Assembly (NCBI GenBank): GCA_016716885.1
Contig: JADJUV010000016.1
Span: 20,218 to 84,217, forward strand
Origin: Candidatus Trichofilum aggregatum
GTDB lineage: Bacteria; Chloroflexota; Anaerolineae; Promineifilales; Promineifilaceae
Length of the DNA: 64,000 bases
Direction of reading: 5' to 3'
This document shows, piece after piece, positions 16,501 through 26,263 of this stretch. The notes below the pieces were generated by a model. That model had not been told where the DNA came from and searched no databases. It saw only the letters and a list, made by a program, of their open reading frames with translations. Position 1 is the stretch's first letter. Each line of letters starts with the position of its first letter. Position numbers and translations under genes: made by a program.

Positions 16501-17516
16501 AAGAGATGCGGGTTTGTACTGACCCACTCATACAGTTGCCCAATCCCCTGAGCCGGAGAAATGTGTGGTTGCCAGCCCAAAAGTCTGTTGGCTTTGCGGT
16601 TATCAGAGATAAACACTCGTTGATCCCCTGGTCGCCACGCCTTAAGTTCCGCGGGCACAGGCTCACCTTTTAGGGCCGCCAACATGGGGCCAAACTCCCG
16701 CCACACTGACAGCGTGTTTTGGGGACCCCCTCCCAGGTTAAATGCCTGCCCGGCCACCTGATCAATGTGCTGGATGCCCAGTTCATACGCCCGGATAAGG
16801 TCTTGCACATGGAGCAGGTCACGCACCTGTTTGCCATCGCCATAAATGGTGATGGGTCGCCCTTTCGCGGCCGCGATGACAAAATGGGCCACCCACCCCT
16901 GATCCTCTACCCCAAACTGGCGCGGGCCGTAGATGCAGGATTGGCGCATGACCAACGTCTTCAGCCCATAAATGCGGGCATAATCCAACATATATTGATC
17001 GCCCGCTCCTTTGGAACAGCCATACGGCGAATGAAAATCCAGCGGGCAATCTTCCCCCACCCCTTCGGGCTGATGGGCATACACATAACGGTCAGCCGTT
17101 TCGGTGATGTGCAGGTGCTCTAAACCGCCATACACCTTGTTGGTTGAGGCATAAATGACCACCGCCTGCGGACATACCTGACGCACGGCTTCAACCACAT
17201 TAAAGGTTCCCAGCGCGTTTATCTCAAAATCCTCACGCGGGTTCTGCACTGAGAGCGTCACCGCCACCTGGCTAGCCAGATGGAGCACCACGTCACTCCC
17301 GGCGATGGCCTTGCTCAAGGCCGCAAAATCACGAATATCGCCTTGGACAAAGGTCAAGTTGGGGTATTCGGGCAGGGTAGCCAGCCACTCCAGGTTGGCG
17401 CGGCCGCCGATACGGGTCAAATTATCGAAAATGGTCACCTGATGACCCTGGGATAAAAAATGGGCGGTGCTATTGCTACCAATAAAACCCGCTCCACCAG
17501 TGATAAAAATTTTCAT
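16494..17516 (-). CDS. NAD-dependent epimerase/dehydratase (CDP-paratose 2-epimerase-like SDR)
   Basis: Extended short-chain dehydrogenase of 340 residues acting on a nucleotide sugar. The NAD loop TGGAGFIGSN is at residues 5-14, the DNLTRIGGRANLEWL segment follows strand 2, and the catalytic Tyr-x-x-x-Lys is in SPYGCSKGAGD. The NLEWL and QSCIYGPRQFG signatures resemble CDP-tyvelose (paratose) 2-epimerases; UDP-glucose 4-epimerase-like enzymes are the alternative. The start at 17516 is preceded by GAGGAAG. It stands apart from the 43-64 kb polysaccharide locus but may feed it. The bases 17517-17781 upstream show no gene. Confidence 0.92.
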   Translation of the reverse strand: MKIFITGGAGFIGSNSTAHFLSQGHQVTIFDNLTRIGGRANLEWLATLPEYPNLTFVQGDIRDFAALSKAIAGSDVVLHLASQVAVTLSVQNPREDFEINALGTFNVVEAVRQVCPQAVVIYASTNKVYGGLEHLHITETADRYVYAHQPEGVGEDCPLDFHSPYGCSKGAGDQYMLDYARIYGLKTLVMRQSCIYGPRQFGVEDQGWVAHFVIAAAKGRPITIYGDGKQVRDLLHVQDLIRAYELGIQHIDQVAGQAFNLGGGPQNTLSVWREFGPMLAALKGEPVPAELKAWRPGDQRVFISDNRKANRLLGWQPHISPAQGIGQLYEWVSTNPHLFP

Positions 17517-17781
17517 CTTTATTTCTTCCTCAACATAGTGGCTCTTTGGGAATTTAGGGGGTGAGACCATTTGTAGGGCAACCCGCCAAATCCCAAAGAC
17601 CCTGGATGATGACCCGCATTTAGTCAGTCATATTTTATACACGGGCTTAAGCCAAAAATAGCACCCCATTTATTTCTATGGCTCTCCAGATCGGACGGGG
17701 TGAATCAGGGGTCGCGGTTTTAGCCGGTCAAGTCGTTCCGACTAAAGTCTCCACTCCCCCACTAAACCCGGTAGAGCCGTT

Positions 17782-18309
17782 TTATCCCTCTAAACGGGCG
17801 GATAAGGTCTGCCAGGCCCCCTCAAGTCGTTGCCGGTAGGCGTCGTCTAATGGCTCGATGGTCATGATGCAGGCATCTTCACCAGTGTCCTGATAATACC
17901 GCGGCCGCAATCCCACCTGTTCAAACCCATATTTGCGGTACAGGGCCTGAGCGACTTCATTACTACGCCGAACTTCCAGGGTAGCCAGTTGGGCCGGGTG
18001 AGAATAAGCGGAAAACAGAATTTCTAGCAACAGTAATTCGCCCAGCCCGCGGCCGCGCCAGCCCGGATCCACCGTGATAATGCTGATATGAACCTCATCG
18101 GCCAGCAACCAGTACCCGGCATACCCCACAATCCCGGCCGTCTCATGGCTCAAGGTCACATAATGAGCAATTTGGTTCTCGGCCAACTCATGGGCATAGC
18201 CACTGGCGGTCCAGGCCGTGGGAAAAGAAGCCAGTTCAATGGTCAGAACTGGTTCAATATCAGCCAATTGCATAGGACGTAGTTGCCAGGGTGAGGGGGG
18301 AATAAGCAT
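17782..18309 (-). CDS. rimI: GNAT N-acetyltransferase RimI-like
   Basis: A 175-residue acetyltransferase that would acetylate the N-terminal alanine of a ribosomal protein (S18 in E. coli). The acetyl-CoA loop is DPGWRGRGLGELLL. The usual EVRRSNEVAQALYRKYGF block follows, then a C-terminal extension of about 25 residues. It lies downstream of tsaE and tsaB on the same strand, the classical tsaE-tsaB-rimI order, which supports the assignment. The 122-base gap to tsaB contains no gene. Confidence 0.92.
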   Translation of the reverse strand: MLIPPSPWQLRPMQLADIEPVLTIELASFPTAWTASGYAHELAENQIAHYVTLSHETAGIVGYAGYWLLADEVHISIITVDPGWRGRGLGELLLLEILFSAYSHPAQLATLEVRRSNEVAQALYRKYGFEQVGLRPRYYQDTGEDACIMTIEPLDDAYRQRLEGAWQTLSARLEG

Positions 18310-18431
18310 GAGGCAATGGAGGGGATGGAGACATCAATAAGCCACGGAAGGAAGCCCTGAATGGCCCGCATCAAAACGAACTTTTCTAGCTTCCTTGCAC
18401 GGCTGGCAATGGCAATTTTTGCCGTCGTCTG

Positions 18432-19100
18432 CTACACATCGCGCAAGTAGATGGGCGTCAGCGTGGCCGGATTATCGGTTTGGTTCTTGCGCAGGCGTTG
18501 CCAGCCCAATTCGGCCAGAAAACCGGCACGGCGGGGTTGGGCCGCGGCCGCGAGCAGATGAAAGTTACGACTGCGGCCGCGAATGAGTCGGGCCGGACCA
18601 GGGGCTATCTCTCCCGCAAAATAAACGGGGCCAGATTCATCCGTCGTTAGTTTCGTCAAAACTTCTTCCCAGGTTAAATTTTCCGGTTTTTGTTCCGTGC
18701 GCCAACCAAAACGCTTTTGCCAGCGATACATCGCCACACAAACCCGTGTGCGCCCCGCTTCAACCACCAGGAGTAAACTACCGGGCAATTCACCTAACCC
18801 CGCGGCTAAAATATCCAGCGTCGGAATGCCCACCAAAGGGATTTGATTAGCCAGAGCGATGCCTTTGGCAAAACCCAGGCCAATACGTAACCCGGTATAA
18901 GAACCAGGCCCCAAAGCGATGGCGATGGCTTGAAGGTCGGTTGCGGCCGCGGCCGCTTGTCCTAACAACTGCATAACGGCAGGGGCCAATTCCATCGTCT
19001 GCGTATTCCGTGCCCGCCAGCCCCACTCCGCCACAATCGCCTCACCATCATGCAAGGCCAACCCTGTCCAACTTGTTGCTGTATCAATTGCTAATAACAT
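18432..19100 (-). CDS. tsaB: tRNA t6A biosynthesis protein TsaB
   Basis: Partner of TsaD and TsaE in making N6-threonylcarbamoyladenosine at position 37 of ANN-decoding tRNAs. The ASKHA-fold start MLLAIDTATSWTGLAL is typical, as is ALGPGSYTGLRIGLGFAKG. The length is 222 residues. It starts 13 bases after the tsaE stop, so the genes are co-transcribed. Four GCGGCCGC copies, two overlapping at 18943-18956, encode an Ala-rich stretch (QAAAAATD) and Gly-Arg sequences without breaking the frame. Confidence 0.95.
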   Translation of the reverse strand: MLLAIDTATSWTGLALHDGEAIVAEWGWRARNTQTMELAPAVMQLLGQAAAAATDLQAIAIALGPGSYTGLRIGLGFAKGIALANQIPLVGIPTLDILAAGLGELPGSLLLVVEAGRTRVCVAMYRWQKRFGWRTEQKPENLTWEEVLTKLTTDESGPVYFAGEIAPGPARLIRGRSRNFHLLAAAAQPRRAGFLAELGWQRLRKNQTDNPATLTPIYLRDV

Positions 19101-19113
19101 AGAATGTCAGTTA

Positions 19114-19637
19114 CTAAACACCAAAAGCATTACGACGAAATTCCTGGAGCAACTGCGCCGAACGAGTCCCTGAAGCTCCCAGGCGCAAGCCACGGCGCGT
19201 TTCATTGACATAGCGCAACATGATCCACAACCGATCCTCGGGCAAATGAGACAAAATTCGTTCCGGCCATTCAATCATTAACGTAGCTCCCCCGTAAAGC
19301 ATATCTTCCAAACCGGTCGTAATCCAATCTCCGGCCCGTGCTTCACCCGTTTCGTCAGTAGCTTCCAACCGATAACAATCCACATGGTACAAAATCCGCC
19401 CATCCTTCGCTCGCGGGTACTCATTAATCAGGGTGAAAGTAGGACTCGTTACCCGAAGGATGTCCCCCAACCACGCCCAACCCCTCTAGCCAGTGCCGTT
19501 TTACCCGCTCCCAAATCACCAGACAAACAAAGCACATCACCCACCTGGAGTAACTCACCCAAACGCACACCCAGGCGCACCGTTTGCTCAACGCTGCTAC
19601 TAACAAAATCCAAACTCTGGCTGTCTAATATGGCCAT
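19114..19637 (-). CDS. tsaE: tRNA t6A biosynthesis ATPase TsaE, one frameshift
   Basis: P-loop ATPase that regenerates the TsaBD complex. The N-terminal frame (start 19637) has the Walker A motif GDLGAGKTALARGV. The C-terminal frame has VTSPTFTLINEY, the HVDCYRLE block and the IEWPERI motif. The frames join at the C5 run at 19464-19468, so one base is missing or extra; the joined protein is about 173 residues, normal for TsaE. A sequencing error is more likely than programmed shifting because no slippery pattern is known in this family. First gene of the tsaE-tsaB-rimI run. Confidence 0.9.
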
Positions 19638-19919
19638 TATTGCCTACCATAGCTTGTGAGAAAAAGATTCTGGCTGTAGGGGCAACCGTTGTGGTTGCCC
19701 TCTCCTACGTGGGCAGGCACAAGGCCAGCCCAAACCCCAAATCATTATCTTGAGGTCTATATCAAGGACACAGTTTACTTGACGCTTTGCCAGAAAAAGG
19801 TGTCAATCACCTTGTAAAACATCAAAATACCTTAAACCATGTCAAAATTGTTATTATACCTTCTCAAGAGGATCATGGTATCATTAACCAACAGTTGTGA
19901 CGAGGAAGAGGAAGTCCCC

Positions 19920-20648
19920 ATGCGTGTGCTGATCATTTCTGATATTCATGCCAATTTAGTTGCCCTTGAAACTGTATTACAAGACGCCAAAGGCCAGTGG
20001 GATGCTTTATGGTGTCTAGGAGACGTCATTGGTTATGGTCCAGACCCTAACGAATGCGCCGCTCTATTAAAAGAACTGGCTCAAGTAACCCTCTCTGGCA
20101 ATCACGACTGGGCTGTCCTGGGCAAAATAGATATCAACACCTTTAATCGGGATGCCCGTATCGCCATTAGCTGGACTCAGGAAACCATAAACGAAGATAC
20201 CCGCCAATATCTGGATAATTTGCCCGCCATGATTATCCGGGACCCTTTTACACTGGCTCATGCCAGCCCCAGATACCCGGTTTGGGAATACATTCTGGAC
20301 AAAGGAACGGCTGCCATCAACTTTGCTTACTTTGATACCCCCTGGTGTCTGGTTGGACATACCCATACACCCGTTATTTTTGAAGAAATAGATGGACTCC
20401 GCGTGGCTATCCACGCCCCCAATTACAAAGAAAGCATGCACCTCAATGGTAATCGCCTGATTATCAATCCAGGCAGTGTCGGTCAACCCCGTGATTCAGA
20501 TCCTCGCGCCGCTTATGCCATTCTGGACATGGAAAAAATGAACTGGGAATACCATAGAGTGGCTTACCCCTTTGAAGAGACTCAAGAACGGATGCGTCGC
20601 CATGGTTTACCTCAACGCCTCATCGCCCGCCTGGAATTTGGCTGGTAA
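19920..20648 (+). CDS. Metallophosphoesterase (YfcE-like)
   Basis: Calcineurin-type phosphoesterase of 242 residues. Two-metal site motifs are complete: SDIHANLVAL, LGDVIGYGPDP, SGNHDWAVLG and VGHTHTPVIF, followed by INPGSVGQPRD. Relatives hydrolyse phosphodiesters and have poorly known substrates. I start at the ATG at 19920 (MRVLIISDIHA), preceded by the purine-rich GAGGAAGAGGAAG. An earlier in-frame ATG at 19839 adds residues without family match. Upstream 19638-19919 holds GGGCAACCGTTGTGGTTGCCC-like palindromic repeat sequence at about 19679 and no gene. Confidence 0.93.
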   Translation: MRVLIISDIHANLVALETVLQDAKGQWDALWCLGDVIGYGPDPNECAALLKELAQVTLSGNHDWAVLGKIDINTFNRDARIAISWTQETINEDTRQYLDNLPAMIIRDPFTLAHASPRYPVWEYILDKGTAAINFAYFDTPWCLVGHTHTPVIFEEIDGLRVAIHAPNYKESMHLNGNRLIINPGSVGQPRDSDPRAAYAILDMEKMNWEYHRVAYPFEETQERMRRHGLPQRLIARLEFGW

Positions 20649-20824
20649 TTTCACGGTCTTAACTTGGCCAACGTTGGTTTCACCAATACGAGTTACGGTT
20701 ACTTCCACAGAATATTGGCGCTCTTGACAAGTAACGCTAGTAGTTCAACAAACATTTTTTGTCAGGTGGCTGTGGCCGGTCTCCCGACCGTGCCACCCAT
20801 CGTTATCCGCTGTACGAGTCAACT

Positions 20825-20868
20825 GAGAAAAGCCGAAGAGTTCCTTCTTCGGCTTTTCTCGTTTATTG
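20825..20868 (+). terminator. Rho-independent terminator
   Basis: Perfect 14-base arms GAGAAAAGCCGAAG (20825-20838) and CTTCGGCTTTTCTC (20847-20860) are followed by GTTTATTG. It lies between the phosphoesterase and the DUF4349 gene. The preceding 170 bases hold no gene. Confidence 0.85.
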
Positions 20869-20981
20869 TGGCATAAGGAAACTGCGGAATCGCTGATATC
20901 CCAGAAAACAACAATCGATGGAACTGTTGGCCTGGTTCTATCGTTTTAAGGACAGATGAAAATAATCAACGGAGGTCAATT

Positions 20982-21940
20982 ATGCGAGGCAAAGGTTTGT
21001 GGTCCTGTTTATTGATTTGTATCCTGATGTTAGCGGCTTGTGGTGGCGCAGCTGAGCAGTATACAGCTAGTTACGACATGGATGATAGTGGCGCCAATAC
21101 TCGGTATAGTGAAGAGGCGGCGATTGAGGCGGAAGGGAACGCAAGTGCTCCTTCGTTCTATGATGAGGATGGTAATAGTGGAGAATCACCCATATTGAAT
21201 GATGCGGTATCAGCTCAAAATCAGACGGTTGAACGGCTTATTATTCGCAATGGCACCCTCAACCTTGTCGTTACCGATACGGAAGAAGTCTTGCAGGAGA
21301 TTAGCCGATTAACTCAACAAAGGGAAGGCTGGGTCGTTAGTAGTAACGTCTATGACTATTATCCTGATGCCAAAGCAGGGACTATCTATATTCGTGTTCC
21401 TGTGGCTCAATTTGATGCCATCATGGATGCTATTAAGGCGATGGCCGTAGAAGTAACATCCGAATCCACTAATAGTGAGGATGTAACGAACCAATATGTG
21501 GATTTAAGTGCTCGACTGTCCAATCTTGAAGCAACGGCAACTCGGGTGCGTGCCTTTTTAGATGATGCGCGTAATGTTGAAGAGGCATTGGCAGTTAATC
21601 AGGAGTTGAGTCGCCTGGAAGGGGAAATCGAAGTATTGACAGGGCAAATCCAATATTTGAGCCAATCAGCTTCCTTTTCTAGTATCACCGTTAATCTGAC
21701 TCCCGATGAAGCCACGCAACCGGTCAGTGTAGCGGGTTGGCGGCCGCAAGGTGTAGCCAAAGATGCGTTAGAAAATCTGATAGCTACATTGCAGAATCTG
21801 GCCGATTTCCTCATTTACTTTGTCATTTCTGGGGTACCTTGTTACTCCTCTTTGGTATCCCCCTATTCCTCATCATCCGTTGGGGTTGGCGCCGCTGGCG
21901 ACGTGCTGTCCCCGCCGCGGCATCTACCAAAGCACCTTAA
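20982..21940 (+). CDS. DUF4349 lipoprotein with C-terminal membrane helix, one frameshift
   Basis: Exported lipoprotein of about 319 residues. A signal peptide ends in the lipobox LAAC (CLLICILMLAACGG), then a low-complexity acidic linker. The DUF4349 domain follows (about residues 85-260; RLIIRNGTLNLVV, TNQYVDLSARLSNLEA) with a predicted coiled coil around DARNVEEALAVNQELSRLEGE. The C-terminal membrane helix GTLLLLFGIPLFLII and basic tail RWGWRRWRR lie in a second frame. The shift is near the G4 run at 21832-21835. Without it the frame runs on to 22010 through repeat DNA. GGAGG precedes the ATG. Function of DUF4349 is not established. Confidence 0.87.
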
Positions 21941-21946
21941 ACTACA

Positions 21947-22070
21947 ACAGCTATTGTTCGTAGTGACCGCTTTAGCGCAGTGTTTGGTGCTGGCGGGCGA
22001 CACCCTCTAGCCCGGTTATTTGACAAAAGCGGTCACGACAAACCAAACCCCAAATGATAAACAGCTATAG
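21947..22070. repeat. MITE-like palindromic element, copy 2 (decayed)
   Basis: It contains ATTGTTCGTAGTGACCGCTT, as in the 7707-7797 element, and ends ACAGCTATAG. The right arm has diverged (AAAGCGGTCACGACAAACC) and the loop is larger. It overlaps nothing coding once the DUF4349 frameshift is corrected. Confidence 0.7.
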
Positions 22071-22340
22071 TACAGCTTGGCAGAAGTATTTGGGGGATTA
22101 GTCTGAAGACCAATCCCCTTCCCCCTTCCTGGTGGGGGGGGCCCCCCCGGGGGGGGGGGGGGGGGGCCGGGGGAAGGGGAATGCTTAACAGTGCGGTTTT
22201 TCGGGGAAATGCCCCGAAAAACCGCACTCCAAAGTTCCCCACCCCTGGGGGCGAGGTTAGGGGTGGGGGTTTCCGCAGACAAACCAATACTGCGACTTGT
22301 CATAAAACCATAAGCTCACCTTTCGTAAAGATGGACCAGA
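22071..22340. repeat. Composite intergenic repeat with hairpin and long G run
   Basis: It begins TACAGCTTGGCAG and has GGGGATTAGTCTGAAGACC. It then has runs of 8 G, 7 C and 18 G (22134-22166) and a perfect 17-base hairpin (22190-22206 with 22212-22228, GTGCGGTTTTTCGGGG). It ends GACTTGTCATAAAACCATAAG and CACCTTTCGTAAA. The flanks match 32440-32695. The homopolymer core may be an assembly artefact. 22341-22797 shows no gene. Confidence 0.7.
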
Positions 22341-22797
22341 TTCCACAAGGGTTCCTCCTGCAAATGATGTCAACCCCGTGAATTTCCAAGGCGCCTTTTT
22401 GTTTAAGTTGACCAACCTCTGGCAGCGAAATATTGTTAGAGGTTGTTTGGCATTCACTGGCGATTGATGCCATAATAGATATACATCTAACTTTGTAACC
22501 GCGTTTTTCACCTCTTGGTGCTACTCATCACCAACTCTCTATTCAGGAACAGTCGCGAATTATTGATTTGTCTAACCTGATTTGACTCCCCTGTGTGGCC
22601 GAAATCTCCGCTTTGTATGGGTGTGTCTGGTGCAAGTTAACGAGCAAAATTACGCCCAATATCGTTTGAGATCAGCCGAATAAACCGGGTGAATAACCCT
22701 AATGCAAAAAGGACAAGGGAGTTTAATGTTTCATGAGATTGTGCTAAAGTTAGATGTAGCTACCGGCAAATCTTTATCAACCAGTTTAGGAGGGAAA

Positions 22798-25700
22798 ATG
22801 AAAAGATCGAGACAGCATTATTTTTTTGCTCTGGCTGTTCTGGCGATTATGGCTATTTTAGCCTTGACCCGCACAGCCATGGCCGATACCGTAGCAGAAC
22901 CGGCGACCAGTTCTACAGCGGCTTTGGCCCCCAATCAAACGGGACGTCACCCTGGTGATGTTTCCTTTTTGACTGGCCCTAACACAGGTGAACCCCTACA
23001 GATTGTTCAAGCTTATCTCAATGCTCACAAAGCTGATTATGGTTTAACTGAGGCTGACCTGAGTGATATGATCGTTACCGATCAATACACAGATGCTCAC
23101 AATGGCGTAACCCATATTTATCTGCGTCAACGCTATCAGGGCATTGAAGTCTACAATGCCAATATCAGTTCTCATGTGACCGCGGATGGCCGTATTATTA
23201 ATCTGTATAGTTCTTTTGTCAGCAATCTGGCTAATGCTGTCAATGTGACAGACCCGGCTTTGGCTCCGGCTGATGCAGTTACTGCCGCGGCCGCGGAAAT
23301 GAGCCTCACTGTCAGCGAACCGCTCACTGTCTTAGAAGAAGCCCGTGGGTCTGACAGCCGCACTCTCCTCAGCCATGGTGGTATCTCCTTCAACTCCATT
23401 CCGGTCCGCCTCGTCTACATGCCCACACACTCTGGCGTCCTGTTGACCTGGGATATGGAAATTGAGACCTTAGACACCCTGCATTGGTGGAGTCTGCGGG
23501 CTGATGCCCTCAGTGGCAATGTGCTCTCAAGAACAGATTATGTTGTTCACGAGAACGAACCCGCATCAGCCAATCTTGCTCATGCCTTTGTCACAACCAA
23601 CAATGGTTACTCCCCCCTGTTCAGCAGTGGTCAGAGTGGCAACACCCAAGGCAATAGCCTGGTAGGATCATATAATGTTTACGCTATGCCTGTTCATAGC
23701 CCCATTTATACTGTTCCCCTACCCCCAGCTGATGCCCGAAGCTTGATTAATGACCCGGATTATGCGCCTGCTTCTCCCTTTGGCTGGCATGATACCAATG
23801 GTGCCGCCGGGGCTGAATTCACCACAACCCAGGGCAACAATGCTCATGCCTATACTGACACCGACGCCAACAACACCCCTGATGCAGGCTCCAGCCCCGA
23901 CGGTGGCGCTGGCCTGGTCTTCAATTTCCCCCTGGATTTAACCCAGGCTCCCAGCACCTACCGGCCAGCCGCCGTGACCAACCTGTTCTACTGGAACAAC
24001 ATCGTCCATGATGTTTACTACGCTTATGGCTTCACTGAAGCAGCCGGTAACTTCCAGGTCAACAACTATGGTAATGGTGGTTTAGGCAATGACTATGTTC
24101 GGGCCGAAGCCCAAGACGGTAGTGGCACCAACAATGCCAACTTCTCCACTCCCCCCGATGGCCAGTTGCCCCGGATGCAGATGTACATTGGTACCAACCC
24201 CACCCCGGACGTAGACGGCGACCTGGACAACCATGTTATCGTGCATGAATATGGTCATGGCATCTCCAACCGCCTGACCGGTGGACCCAGCACAACCAGT
24301 TGTTTAAGCAATTCAGAACAGATGGGTGAAGGCTGGAGTGACTGGCTCGGTTTGACGATTACCCACCCGAATGGGGCCACCGCAGACACGCAACGCCCCG
24401 TTGGCAACTACCTCTTTGGTCAACCAGCTAATGGGGCTGGCATTCGCCCTGCTCCTTACACCAGAGACATAACTGTCAATACCTACACCTATACTAACGT
24501 TGGTAGCCTGGCCGTGCCCCATGGTGTAGGTTTCCTTTGGGCAACTATGACCTGGGACATGTATTGGGATTTGATTGACGCGCATGGGTTTAACCCTAAC
24601 TTCTATGGTGCCTGGAGTACTGGTGGTAACAATCTGGCTATGCAGCTCGTCCTGGATGGGATGAAATTGCAACCTTGTAGCCCCGGCTTCGTGGATGGCC
24701 GTAATGCCATTCTGGCAGCAGATCAGGCCCTAACCGGTGGGGAAAATCAATGTCTCATTTGGGAAGCCTTTGCTCGCCGTGGTTTGGGTTTCAGTGCCAG
24801 CCAGGGTAGTTCCGGCAGTACTTCTGACGGTACACCCGCCTTCGATATCCCCGCGGCCTGTTCGTTCCTGGGAGCAACCCCGGCTTCACAAAGCATTTGT
24901 GTAGGAACACCAGCTGCGTATAACGTAACGGTTGGTCAAGCCTTCACTGGGGCTGTTGCCATGAGTGCAGCGGGACATCCGGCTGGGACCACCGCGGTTT
25001 TCGCCCCCAATCCTGTTACTGCCCCTGGTAGTACAACTTTGACAATTGGGAACACCGCTGGGGCAGCCCCTGGGTCGTACAACATCAACATTACCGGCGT
25101 CACTGTCACTGAAACCAGTACCACCACGGTTGGTCTTGATGTTCTCAACGCGGCTCCTACCGCCCCGGCTCTGGTTGCTCCGCCTAACGGCGCCAGTGGT
25201 GTAGGTACTTCAGTAACACTGTCCTGGAATGCTTCAGCCAGTGCCACCGGTTACACCGTTGAAGTGGCGACCGATGCTGCTTTCACCAACATCATCCACA
25301 CCAATACGGTTGCTGGTACCAGTGATAACGTGGGTGGTTTAGCCATCCTGACGACCTATTACTGGCGAGTACGGGCCACCAATCCTTGCGGTACAGGTGT
25401 CAACTCGGCTACCTTCAACTTCACCACAGGACAACAGTTCTGTGTGAGCACACCTATCACCATCCCCAGCAGTGGTTCGGGTTCACCTTACCCATCAAAC
25501 AATATTGTCGCTGGTATCGGTACATCCGTGGTTGATGTGGATGTCATCCTCGATGGCCTGAGCCATACCTGGCCCGATGACCTTGACCTCTTGCTGGTAG
25601 GACCGCAAGGCCAAAATCTGGTCATTCTGTCGGATGCCGGTGGTAGCACAGATGCGGTGAATGCTGATGTTACCTTTGATGATAGCGCGGCCGCGGGCGT

Positions 25701-26172
25701 CCCCGACGCTGGCCCACTGGCCACCGGTAGTTATCGGCCCACCAACATTAACGATGGTGCAGATAGTTACCCGGCTCCGGCTCCGGCTCCTTCTGCTGCG
25801 ACAACATTAGCAACCTTTAATGGCACAGACCCGAATGGAACCTGGAGCCTCTATGTGGTTGACGATGCGGCAGGTGATACGGGTTCGATCACAGGCTGGT
25901 GTCTGCAAATTGCCACCGGTGGACCGACACCCACACCGACAGCAACGGCTACAGCTACGGCTGTGCCACCCACCGCAACCCCAACTGCTACAGCTACGGC
26001 CACGGCCACAGTTGTAGCACCCACCGCTACAGCCACGGTACCGCCCACGGATGTTCAGTTGAGCAGTGTGGCTGGTAATCAGGCTGGGTCTGGTTGGTTT
26101 ACAGTTGTCGTGGGTATTCTCTTGTTAGGTCTGGCTGGCTTCTTGTATGTTCGCCGCCAACCCACTCAATAA
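22798..26172 (+). CDS. Secreted M36 (fungalysin) metallopeptidase with P-domain
   Basis: Large exported zinc protease of 1124 residues. A signal peptide (KRSRQHYFF...TRTAMA) is followed by an FTP-type propeptide (about 60-230). The catalytic domain has VHEYGHGISNRL (HExxH with a following Gly) and a downstream glutamate in EQMGEGWSDW. Next come a beta-sandwich, a fibronectin-III-like module (LVAPPNGASGV...YYWRVRATNPCGTG), a proprotein-convertase P-domain-like module (about 880-1035; SHTWPDDLDLLLVGP, DPNGTWSLYVVDD) and a Thr/Pro/Ala spacer. The end is a membrane helix with basic tail (LLGLAGFLYVRRQPTQ), so it is probably cell-surface anchored. AGGAGGG precedes the ATG at 22798. GCGGCCGC is sparse here (two copies in 3.4 kb). 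Confidence 0.95.
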   Translation: MKRSRQHYFFALAVLAIMAILALTRTAMADTVAEPATSSTAALAPNQTGRHPGDVSFLTGPNTGEPLQIVQAYLNAHKADYGLTEADLSDMIVTDQYTDAHNGVTHIYLRQRYQGIEVYNANISSHVTADGRIINLYSSFVSNLANAVNVTDPALAPADAVTAAAAEMSLTVSEPLTVLEEARGSDSRTLLSHGGISFNSIPVRLVYMPTHSGVLLTWDMEIETLDTLHWWSLRADALSGNVLSRTDYVVHENEPASANLAHAFVTTNNGYSPLFSSGQSGNTQGNSLVGSYNVYAMPVHSPIYTVPLPPADARSLINDPDYAPASPFGWHDTNGAAGAEFTTTQGNNAHAYTDTDANNTPDAGSSPDGGAGLVFNFPLDLTQAPSTYRPAAVTNLFYWNNIVHDVYYAYGFTEAAGNFQVNNYGNGGLGNDYVRAEAQDGSGTNNANFSTPPDGQLPRMQMYIGTNPTPDVDGDLDNHVIVHEYGHGISNRLTGGPSTTSCLSNSEQMGEGWSDWLGLTITHPNGATADTQRPVGNYLFGQPANGAGIRPAPYTRDITVNTYTYTNVGSLAVPHGVGFLWATMTWDMYWDLIDAHGFNPNFYGAWSTGGNNLAMQLVLDGMKLQPCSPGFVDGRNAILAADQALTGGENQCLIWEAFARRGLGFSASQGSSGSTSDGTPAFDIPAACSFLGATPASQSICVGTPAAYNVTVGQAFTGAVAMSAAGHPAGTTAVFAPNPVTAPGSTTLTIGNTAGAAPGSYNINITGVTVTETSTTTVGLDVLNAAPTAPALVAPPNGASGVGTSVTLSWNASASATGYTVEVATDAAFTNIIHTNTVAGTSDNVGGLAILTTYYWRVRATNPCGTGVNSATFNFTTGQQFCVSTPITIPSSGSGSPYPSNNIVAGIGTSVVDVDVILDGLSHTWPDDLDLLLVGPQGQNLVILSDAGGSTDAVNADVTFDDSAAAGVPDAGPLATGSYRPTNINDGADSYPAPAPAPSAATTLATFNGTDPNGTWSLYVVDDAAGDTGSITGWCLQIATGGPTPTPTATATATAVPPTATPTATATATATVVAPTATATVPPTDVQLSSVAGNQAGSGWFTVVVGILLLGLAGFLYVRRQPTQ

Positions 26173-26203
26173 GTTTCGGTATCAACGCTAAACGTTGACC
26201 GAT

Positions 26204-26245
26204 AAAAAAAGAGGTCATCCCTAATGGGGATGGCCTCTTTTTTGT
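26204..26245 (+). terminator. Bidirectional Rho-independent terminator
   Basis: AAAAAAAGAGGTCATCCC pairs with GGGATGGCCTCTTTTTT with one wobble. It lies between the convergent M36 peptidase and riboflavin ABC operon, and can serve both. Confidence 0.9.
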
Positions 26246-26263
26246 TCTTGTGGGATTGGCGTT

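Noticed and set aside
16131..16673. 180-codon + strand frame between the histidine kinase and epimerase
   Set aside because: It reads through two inverted repeats and then antisense to the epimerase; no ribosome site and no protein-like pattern.
22016..22303. Proline/glycine-rich - strand frames
   Set aside because: Created by the G and C homopolymers in a non-coding repeat.
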